Positions 58,157-64,000 of a stretch of 64,000 bases of DNA are shown here, one piece after another. A program made the translations under genes and the position numbers. The DNA is taken from assembly GCF_002860255.1 (NCBI RefSeq), contig NZ_PGVE01000088.1, positions 33,943 through 97,942 of the forward strand, given 5' to 3'. Each line of letters opens with the position of its first letter. Positions within the stretch are counted from its first letter, which is position 1. This DNA comes from Neobacillus cucumis. Lineage in GTDB: Bacteria > Bacillota > Bacilli > Bacillales > Cytobacillaceae. Below the pieces are notes generated by a model, which was not told the origin of the DNA, did no database searches, and saw only the letters and a list, made by a program, of their open reading frames with translations.

Positions 58157-58783
58157 TTGAAAAAAATATTTATTGCCCTATCTGTTATAACATCCCTTCT
58201 ACTTGCTTCCCCTGCCTTTGCCTACACCGTTAATAGCGGAGACACAATGACAGGAATTGCTAGAAGTCATAATTTATCCTTACAAGAATTAGCTAAATAT
58301 AATCCCCAAATCAAAAATCTTGATTTCATTTATGTTGGACAAACAGTCAATACTGGACAGCAGGAAATAAACACTCTTGGACAAGCTGTACATACCGCTT
58401 CAAAACCTGAAATTACCGTAGGATACTCCGAGAATGAACTTGATTTACTTGCTAGATTAGTGCGAGCAGAAGCAGAGAGTGAACCTTATCATGGAAAAGT
58501 CGCTGTTGCCTGCGTGGTCCTCAATAGAGTTGCAAGCCCATCCTTCCCTGATTCGATAAAAGAGGTTATTTATCAAAAAGGGCAATTTCAACCTGTCCAG
58601 AATGGAGCAATCAATCAACCAGCAGATGATGATTCGATTAAAGCCGTTCACGAAGCCATGAATGAAAAACGTAGTGTAGCTGCCGGTTCATTATTTTTTT
58701 ATAATCCGGCAACCGCGAGTAACCGCTGGCTTGATTCTAGAGCGACAACAGTTGTTATTGGCCGCCATGTATTTAAAAAATGA
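58157..58783 (+). CDS. LysM plus SleB-type cell wall hydrolase, secreted
   Basis: A 208-residue exported protein. A signal peptide (to about residue 22, AFA cut) is followed by one LysM domain (YTVNSGDTMTGIARSHNLSLQELAKYNPQIKN) that binds peptidoglycan. The C-terminal hydrolase-2 domain has LLARLVRAEAESEPYHGKVAVACVVLNRV with the catalytic Glu, and GSLFFYNPATASNRWL, typical of SleB/CwlJ-like cortex or wall lytic enzymes. The start is TTG after GGAGG. Role in sporulation or growth cannot be told. Confidence 0.88.
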   Translation: MKKIFIALSVITSLLLASPAFAYTVNSGDTMTGIARSHNLSLQELAKYNPQIKNLDFIYVGQTVNTGQQEINTLGQAVHTASKPEITVGYSENELDLLARLVRAEAESEPYHGKVAVACVVLNRVASPSFPDSIKEVIYQKGQFQPVQNGAINQPADDDSIKAVHEAMNEKRSVAAGSLFFYNPATASNRWLDSRATTVVIGRHVFKK

Positions 58784-58795
58784 TTTCATTCTCCC

Positions 58796-58852
58796 AGCGC
58801 TAGGGGTCTTCCAATTCATACGGGATGCACCTGGCGCTTTTCTACGCTAAAA
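58796..58852 (+). terminator. Terminator of the LysM-SleB gene
   Basis: AGCGCTAGG pairs with CCTGGCGCT with one wobble and a long loop, followed by TTTCT. Confidence 0.6.
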
Positions 58853-58903
58853 TAATATTGTATTAAATCATTAAGGGCTTATTGGAATAAAGGGGAATTT
58901 AAA

Positions 58904-59596
58904 ATGAAGAAATACAAGACTTTATTATTTGATGTGGATGATACGTTATTAGATTTTGCTGCCGCCGAGGCGCTGGCTCTGGAAATGTTGTTTAAAAGTC
59001 GAAATATCTCGATAACTTCTGCTATCGAAAACCATTATAAAAAAATTAACCAAGGACTGTGGAAATCGTTTGAGGAAGGAAAAATTGGGCGGGATGAAGT
59101 CGTGAATACCCGTTTTTCTCTCTTATTTAAAGAATATGGACAAATCGTTGATGGGGTCTTAATGGAAAAATATTATCGCAGCTTTTTAGAGGAAGGCCAT
59201 CAATTAATTAACGGTGCGTTTGAATTGATTTCAGAGTTACAGAACCATTTTGATTTATATATAGTCACTAACGGGGTTTCCAGGACACAGGATAAACGCC
59301 TTCGTGATTCTGGGCTGCATCCCCTTTTTAAAGAGATTTTTGTCTCTGAAGATACAGGATTTCAAAAACCGATGAAAGAATTCTTTGATTACGTGTTTGC
59401 CCGGATACCCGAATCCTCAGAAGATCAAACCTTAATTATTGGTGACTCCTTGAGTTCAGATATCAAAGGTGGACAGCTTGCCGGACTCGATACCTGCTGG
59501 TTTAACCCTCAGGGTAAACCAAATAATAGTCGAATTAATCCTACCTATGAAATTCGAAATCTGAATGAGTTGTTTCAAATTCTAATAATGGAATAA
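58904..59596 (+). CDS. YjjG family noncanonical pyrimidine nucleotidase
   Basis: A 230-residue HAD hydrolase of the YjjG/YfnB group, with nucleophile motif LLFDVDDTLLDF, helical cap (about residues 18-85), motif II VTNGVS, Lys in DTGFQKPMKEFF and motif IV LIIGDSLSSDIKGG. YjjG enzymes dephosphorylate damaged pyrimidine nucleoside monophosphates. AAGGGGAAT precedes the ATG. Single gene with its own terminator. Confidence 0.88.
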   Translation: MKKYKTLLFDVDDTLLDFAAAEALALEMLFKSRNISITSAIENHYKKINQGLWKSFEEGKIGRDEVVNTRFSLLFKEYGQIVDGVLMEKYYRSFLEEGHQLINGAFELISELQNHFDLYIVTNGVSRTQDKRLRDSGLHPLFKEIFVSEDTGFQKPMKEFFDYVFARIPESSEDQTLIIGDSLSSDIKGGQLAGLDTCWFNPQGKPNNSRINPTYEIRNLNELFQILIME

Positions 59597-59613
59597 AGGC
59601 TGGAAATAGAAAA

Positions 59614-59646
59614 TCGCCATGTAAATATACATGGCGACCTTTTTAA
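59614..59646 (+). terminator. Terminator of the yjjG-like gene
   Basis: TCGCCATGTA pairs with TACATGGCGA around AATA, followed by CCTTTTTAA. Confidence 0.8.
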
Positions 59647-59654
59647 CGTTCAAT

Positions 59655-60182
59655 TTAAGAAGGACTGTTCTTACTATCAGTTTGATTATCTTTTATTTCC
59701 TCAGTATCCTTATCGTTTTCTTCGGAAGGTTTACTTTTCTTCGTCTCAAAAATATCTTTTGATACGTTGTTAAGCTTTTTTACAAAGCGGTTAAAACCGA
59801 ATCCAACAAAGAAGGCAATGCCTATGGGAGCAAAAGGCGTATCCTGATAATCAGTAAATTGAATTAATAAGATACCGCTTTGGATAAGGGTGACTGCTAC
59901 AACAGCCGTCCCTGTAGCAAAAATGGGGTAAAAAATATACATGATCCATTTCCGATAATCGTGTAACTCGTCTTCCATATAATGAGTACAAAACATGTAA
60001 AGATGCCGTAGTGAACCTCCTATTGCTCCAGCAAAGAAATAATACAAAAAGGTTTTAATTTCAGAAATGAAGGGCAGGGATTTTTCAAGAGCATCGGTCC
60101 ACAACATGCCTACCGCAATAAAACTGCCAAAAAACAGCAGGGAAAGATATGTCAAAATGACTGCTTTTAACCAACTTTTCAT
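59655..60182 (-). CDS. Four-helix membrane protein with charged tail
   Basis: A 175-residue protein with about four membrane segments (residues 8-30, 42-62, 80-105, 118-136) and a highly charged, probably disordered C-terminus (SKPSEENDKDTEEIKDNQTD). GGEVSGGSLRHL-type motif (GAIGGSLRHLYMF) is notable. No family is recognised. GGAGGTG precedes the ATG. Single gene. Confidence 0.6.
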   Translation of the reverse strand: MKSWLKAVILTYLSLLFFGSFIAVGMLWTDALEKSLPFISEIKTFLYYFFAGAIGGSLRHLYMFCTHYMEDELHDYRKWIMYIFYPIFATGTAVVAVTLIQSGILLIQFTDYQDTPFAPIGIAFFVGFGFNRFVKKLNNVSKDIFETKKSKPSEENDKDTEEIKDNQTDSKNSPS

Positions 60183-60291
60183 TTATGACACCTCCGCTAC
60201 TATCTTATGTTTCTTAGGAGAGAGGTGTCACTTACATAGGTACCAAATTCATATAGTACAAAAGAACAAGAAATTCTTGGCCTTTTTTATT

Positions 60292-61509
60292 TTACGATTG
60301 AATCACATCATCAGGTTGTAATAATGTCACATTATTCGTTTCGACGGTTTCTGGATATTTGATCCCTGCTCCTGTATTTAAGCAGACAACTGTTTCCTCT
60401 TCTTTAATCCAGTCTTTCTCACGTAATATACGGGCAGCCGCAAACGTAGCAGCACCTTCCGGACAAATAAAATTCCCTTCAAGTTCAGCCACTTGTTTTT
60501 GTGCTTTGGAGATATTTTCTTCTGAAATCGCTATAGCACAGCCATTTGTTTTATTAATAGCCTCTAATACGAGGAAATCACCAAGTGCTTTTGGAACATT
60601 GATACCAAAAGCATTTGTCTTAGAGTTTTCCCAAAATACCGATTCCTTCTTCCCTTCCTGCCATGCCCTTACAATTGGAGCACAGCCCTCCGCTTGTACA
60701 GCTACTAATCTTGGAAACTTGTCAGCTTCTATCCAGCCCATCACTTTTAATTCCAAGAGCGCTTTATAAATACCGATAATTCCTACACCACCGCCAGTAG
60801 GATATAAAATGACATCTGGAATCTGCCAATTAAACTGTTCTAAAATCTCATACCCCATCGTTTTCTTACCTTCGATACGATAAGGTTCTTTCAATGTGGA
60901 CGCATCATAAATGCCCTGTTCAGCAATTAACTTGCCAACAATTTTTCCTGCATCGCTAATTAATCCATTGACTAAATATAAATCAGCTCCAGATACCGCA
61001 ACTTCTTTTCTAGTAATATTCGGAGCATCTAAAGGCATGACGATTGTTGCTTTAATTCCGGCTTTTGCCGCGTACAGTGCCCATGCAGCACCTGCGTTAC
61101 CATTCGTCGGCATCGCCAGCTGCTTTACGCCAATCTCCTTTGCTTTTGAAACACCGACACTTGCACCACGTGTTTTAAATGATCCAGTTGGAATGATTCC
61201 CTCATCCTTAATATACAAATTGGTTAATGAGTATTGTTCGCCGAGTTTCTTTAAATGTGTGAGCGGGGTCATGCCTTCATCCAATGAGACGATATTTTCT
61301 TCGTTTTTTACTGGCAGCAGCTCATGGTATCTCCATAAGCTATTTTTACGTATTTTAACCTCTTCTTTTTTAAAAGCAGAATTTGCTGCCTTTAGATCGT
61401 ATCGAACGAGTAGAGGAGCCCCACAACGACATAGTTGACTTACTTCATCTACTGAATAATGTTCATGACACTTTGGGCACTCAAGATGGGAAACATAGCT
61501 GTACTTCAC
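60292..61509 (-). CDS. thrC: Threonine synthase
   Basis: A 405-residue PLP enzyme of the fold-type II threonine synthase family (O-phosphohomoserine to threonine). An N-terminal zinc ribbon is visible (LECPKCHEHYSVDEVSQLCRCGAPL, four Cys). The PLP Lys is in PTGSFKTRGASVGVSKAKE, followed by MPTNGNAGAAWALYAA and the phosphate loop PTGGGVGIIG. GTG 61509 follows TTGGAGG; the frame back to 61557 has no site. It is isolated from hom-thrB, so a second copy or paralogue with related activity is possible. Confidence 0.85.
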   Translation of the reverse strand: MKYSYVSHLECPKCHEHYSVDEVSQLCRCGAPLLVRYDLKAANSAFKKEEVKIRKNSLWRYHELLPVKNEENIVSLDEGMTPLTHLKKLGEQYSLTNLYIKDEGIIPTGSFKTRGASVGVSKAKEIGVKQLAMPTNGNAGAAWALYAAKAGIKATIVMPLDAPNITRKEVAVSGADLYLVNGLISDAGKIVGKLIAEQGIYDASTLKEPYRIEGKKTMGYEILEQFNWQIPDVILYPTGGGVGIIGIYKALLELKVMGWIEADKFPRLVAVQAEGCAPIVRAWQEGKKESVFWENSKTNAFGINVPKALGDFLVLEAINKTNGCAIAISEENISKAQKQVAELEGNFICPEGAATFAAARILREKDWIKEEETVVCLNTGAGIKYPETVETNNVTLLQPDDVIQS

Positions 61510-61719
61510 GTTTATAACCTCCAATAACTTTATTATGTAAACTATATTAGGTTTCACTTTTCTATTTATTATATCCGATAATTCCGAGTCTTTAAATAAG
61601 TATTAAGATAGAAAAAAGAATTTTAATAGTTAAAAGGAGGGTTAAATAATCTTTTTTCACTTATTTCCTACAGATGTTATTTCTTCTCATGCAATTCTTT
61701 GTTTATTAGACTTTAGCAA

Positions 61720-61760
61720 AAACAAAGAATGCAGTATGATTGACCACACTGCATTCTTGT
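61720..61760 (-). terminator. Terminator of the DUF2187 gene
   Basis: AAGAATGCAGT pairs with ACTGCATTCTT, followed by TGTTTTTGC on the minus strand. Confidence 0.75.
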
Positions 61761-61766
61761 AATGAT

Positions 61767-61952
61767 TTACTTAGATGATTTTTTTATTTTGTAATTTTTA
61801 TGATTAACAATTGTCGTGAGTGGCTCATCCTTGTCTTTAGAATATCCATACTGGACAATAACCGAATTTTCACGAACCCCGGAAACAGTCCCCTCATGGC
61901 TTTCTCCATCCCGTTTAAATGTAATAATATCACCAATATTTGCATTCGCCAT
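61767..61952 (-). CDS. DUF2187 (YkvS-like) family protein
   Basis: A 61-residue protein with the KOW/SH3-like DUF2187 pattern: ANANIGDIITFKRDGESHEGTVSGVRENSVIVQYG then TTIVNHKNYKI. ATG 61952 follows GAGGTG; the extension to 61997 has no site. Members are small beta-barrel proteins of bacilli with unknown function. Single gene. Confidence 0.78.
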   Translation of the reverse strand: MANANIGDIITFKRDGESHEGTVSGVRENSVIVQYGYSKDKDEPLTTIVNHKNYKIKKSSK

Positions 61953-62029
61953 TCCATTCACCTCGCCATTATCATTTCCAAAATATACTGAAGTCATTCG
62001 ATTGCAGTTATCTAGCCGCCTCTTTTATA

Positions 62030-62257
62030 CTAAATCTTTTTTTTTATCTCATCTCGGATTGATTCAATGATTTCGTTAGGAATATTGGCAGGAAGCGATG
62101 TTCCCTGTTCGAAAACCCAACAGTTTATAATTTCTAAATCTGTTTTTTTAAATGTAATGCTATAGTTTTTATTCTCATGTACAAATTCTGCAGTCACATA
62201 TTCCTCGACAGCAAAATCATCATCGATTATCATATTGGTAATTTCGTATGGCTTCAC
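62030..62257 (-). CDS. Small protein of unknown function, 75 residues
   Basis: A GTG start after AAAAGGAGATATCACC opens a 75-codon frame. The product has a beta-rich, acidic first half (NMIIDDDFAVEEYVTAEFVHENKNYSI) and an amphipathic helical end (NEIIESIRDEIKKKI). No hydrophobic segment. The family is not recognised. It lies between the DUF2187 gene and an NAD(P)-dependent dehydrogenase, all on one strand. Confidence 0.6.
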   Translation of the reverse strand: MKPYEITNMIIDDDFAVEEYVTAEFVHENKNYSITFKKTDLEIINCWVFEQGTSLPANIPNEIIESIRDEIKKKI

Positions 62258-62327
62258 GGTGATATCTCCTTTTACATTGCGATGTTACACTATAGCGTTA
62301 GCTTAAAAGATGGATTTATTCAACAGG

Positions 62328-63212
62328 TTATTCCATCCCTGCTTCCTCGTTAGCCAGTTTTGTCAAAGCTGACCAATCCTGATTTCCCCGGCCTTTTGCG
62401 GCAGAGGCAAGGAGTCGATTATGTACTAAATTTGCTAGTGGCATGGGAGTCTTAGTTTGGTTTGCTTCATCTAGGACAAGATTACAATCCTTTAGACCAA
62501 GTGCCAGCTGAAAGCCTGCTGGTTCAAACATTTTTTTAGCTATCATTGCTCCATAGCCATTATAGACCGTACAGTTGAATAAGGTTGATGTGTACACTTC
62601 TGCAACAGTCTCTCGATCCATTCCATTCTTTTCGGCCAGATTAAACGCCTCAGCCATGGCCTCCATTGCGGCCATGATCATAAAATTACCGCCTAATTTT
62701 ACAACATTTGCATTGCCGGGTTCTTCCCCAAGATCAAAGACTTTCTGTCCCATTGCCTCCTGAATTGGTTTAACCCTTTCTTTAGCACCTTGGTTTCCGG
62801 AGGACATTACCCATAATTTTTGGGCCTCTGCAGCCTCTGGACGGCCAAATACTGGAGAAGCTATATAAAAACTACCTTTTTCTTGATGATACTTCGCAAG
62901 TCTCCTTGATGTATCTGGTGCGACCGTGCTCATGGATAAGTGGATGCCATCCTTCCCCAATTTCTCTCCAATTCCATCTGGACTATATACTAATTCCTCG
63001 AGTACCTGGTCATTGGAGACCATTGTTACCACAATACCATCAGGTGTGACCGTATCACACGGCCGGTTAACTTGTTCCGCACCTGCCTCGACAACCTCCG
63101 AAGCCTTATTTGGAGTCCGATTATACACCTTTACTTTGAAACCAGCTTTTAAAAGATTTTTTACCATTGGCTGTCCCATATTACCTAGTCCGATGAAACC
63201 GACTTCAATCAT
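62328..63212 (-). CDS. 3-hydroxyisobutyrate dehydrogenase-like NAD(P) oxidoreductase
   Basis: A 294-residue beta-hydroxyacid dehydrogenase. The Rossmann motif is GFIGLGNMGQPMVKNLLKAGF. The substrate/catalytic block is HLSMSTVAPDTSRRLAKYH with the Lys in NVVKLGGNFMIMAAMEAMAEAF. The C-terminal helical domain is complete (PMPLANLVHNRLLASAAKGRGNQDWSAL). It fits the GLYR/6-phosphogluconate-like family; the substrate (hydroxyisobutyrate, succinic semialdehyde, or glyoxylate) is not determined. GAGGAG precedes the ATG. Confidence 0.85.
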   Translation of the reverse strand: MIEVGFIGLGNMGQPMVKNLLKAGFKVKVYNRTPNKASEVVEAGAEQVNRPCDTVTPDGIVVTMVSNDQVLEELVYSPDGIGEKLGKDGIHLSMSTVAPDTSRRLAKYHQEKGSFYIASPVFGRPEAAEAQKLWVMSSGNQGAKERVKPIQEAMGQKVFDLGEEPGNANVVKLGGNFMIMAAMEAMAEAFNLAEKNGMDRETVAEVYTSTLFNCTVYNGYGAMIAKKMFEPAGFQLALGLKDCNLVLDEANQTKTPMPLANLVHNRLLASAAKGRGNQDWSALTKLANEEAGME

Positions 63213-63311
63213 AGATTACTCCTCGATTCTTTTTTAATTTATTTACCTGCTGTCCATATTAAGATACCCATTTCATAGCTGTAACTCAATAAAGTCACTC
63301 AACATATCGAT

Positions 63312-63908
63312 TCAACAATTGGATTTTATGGTCTCTACTGAGAGAAATAGCCCATTATAAAAACTGTTTATTTCATTTATTATAAGATTATTATTCTTTA
63401 TTAATGTAAGCGTATCACGATTCAAACAGCATCCATCACAAAGTTTTTTCCAAGCAGGGGTTAATAGCTCCTGTAAACCGGCTAGGAAAGGGTTATCCAT
63501 TTTGACATGTTCAAAAAACAGTAATTTTCCTCCTGGTTTACAAACCCGTATCATCTCAAACATTGCTTGATTGGGATCTGGGATCGTACAAAGTACTAGT
63601 GTTGCTACAACTGCATCAAAACTATTATCCGGAAAAGGCAGTTTCTCCGCACCTGTCTGTACCATTTCAATTTGTACTCGGGTTTGTTTAAGCTTCTCTT
63701 GCGCCCTTTCTATCATATATGAACTTGGCTCAGTTGCTACTACCTTTTCAACCGATTTATAAAGAGGAAAATTAATCCCGGTCCCAGACCCAATCTCCAG
63801 AACACAACCATTAGCCTTAAATAGAAGCTCCTCACGAATCTTTTTAAATTTCTTTTTTTCTAACGGCCGCATAAAAAAATCATACCCTTTAGCAAACATC
63901 CGACCCAA
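63312..63908 (-). CDS. Class I SAM-dependent methyltransferase
   Basis: About 198 residues. The SAM-binding motif I is CVLEIGSGTGINFPLY, motif post-I is VVATEPSSYMIERAQEK, and motif IV is FDAVVATLVLCTIPDPNQAM. The N-terminal FMRPLEKKKFKKIREEL block is typical of a bacillus methyltransferase group near UbiE-like enzymes. TTG 63908 is 9 nt after GGAG; ATG 63899 is the alternative, and the frame extends to 63986. A Cys-rich DGCCLNRDT near the end is of interest. Substrate unknown. Confidence 0.8.
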   Translation of the reverse strand: MGRMFAKGYDFFMRPLEKKKFKKIREELLFKANGCVLEIGSGTGINFPLYKSVEKVVATEPSSYMIERAQEKLKQTRVQIEMVQTGAEKLPFPDNSFDAVVATLVLCTIPDPNQAMFEMIRVCKPGGKLLFFEHVKMDNPFLAGLQELLTPAWKKLCDGCCLNRDTLTLIKNNNLIINEINSFYNGLFLSVETIKSNC

Positions 63909-64000
63909 ACTAGTCAACTCCAATATGTATATTCTTTTTCTCACTTTTCTACTTATCTTAAAATAAATAATCTTAATTTTAAACAAAAAAGCAGTGGATT

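Overview
The window is a 64 kb stretch of chromosome from a low-GC, spore-forming Bacillaceae (Neobacillus/Mesobacillus-like; genus is inference). Support comes from AGGAGG-type ribosome sites with frequent GTG/TTG starts, a T-box leader, YwbE, FusB-type, YfiT-type and SdpR/SdpI families, a LysM plus SleB-type wall hydrolase, and GlnR/TnrA- and CcpA-like sites. No tRNA, rRNA, CRISPR array, transposase or prophage block was seen. Most genes are single units closed by hairpin terminators.

The strongest result is two selenoprotein genes, each interrupted by one in-frame TGA at the catalytic or cluster-ligand position of a known Cys family. One is an AhpC-like peroxiredoxin (7071-7688, minus) with TGA at the peroxidatic Cys of P-x3-T-x2-C. 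The other is a HesB/IscA-like protein (49805-50116, plus). Both TGAs are followed, 17 and 28 nt downstream, by a stable hairpin with a GGU-containing loop, as in bacterial SECIS elements. A cysteine desulfurase, a possible selenium donor, lies next to the HesB-like gene. No selA/B/C/D gene is in the window.

Layout. 1-7.7 kb: DUF3231 fragment, TatD, FusB-type, YitT, orphan sdpR-sdpI with two operators, small Cys-rich proteins, Sec-peroxiredoxin. 7.9-13 kb: LnrJKLMN-like two-component/ABC system. 13-25 kb: MazG-like, PhoX, glnA with GlnR/TnrA and cre sites, HEAT/SEC-C, DUF3800 with a large leader inverted repeat, two DinB-fold proteins, an SPFH plus ribbon-helix-helix operon with a 28-bp palindrome, NhaC. 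25-34 kb: YwbE, a guanine-riboswitch BMP lipoprotein, a candidate sRNA, MATE, an HPr paralogue with Tyr15, and a T-box-controlled metS2-type plus aminoglycoside adenylyltransferase pair. 34-47 kb: PBP1A, guaC, nrdE-nrdF-flavodoxin and metE, the last two units each behind a cobalamin riboswitch. 47-64 kb: desulfurase/HesB, sulfite-oxidase-like enzyme, GNATs, HAD phosphatases, a 12 x 52-bp tandem array, a decayed gene behind mscS, threonine synthase, small proteins, dehydrogenase and methyltransferase.

Functionally, B12-independent methionine synthase and an O2-dependent ribonucleotide reductase both appear to be shut off by cobalamin, implying B12-dependent isozymes elsewhere. Several units carry their own visible regulation (SdpR sites, RHH operator, GlnR and cre sites, T-box, purine riboswitch). 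Two intergenic regions carry a terminator hairpin with no coding gene upstream; one has a good promoter and is a convincing small-RNA candidate.
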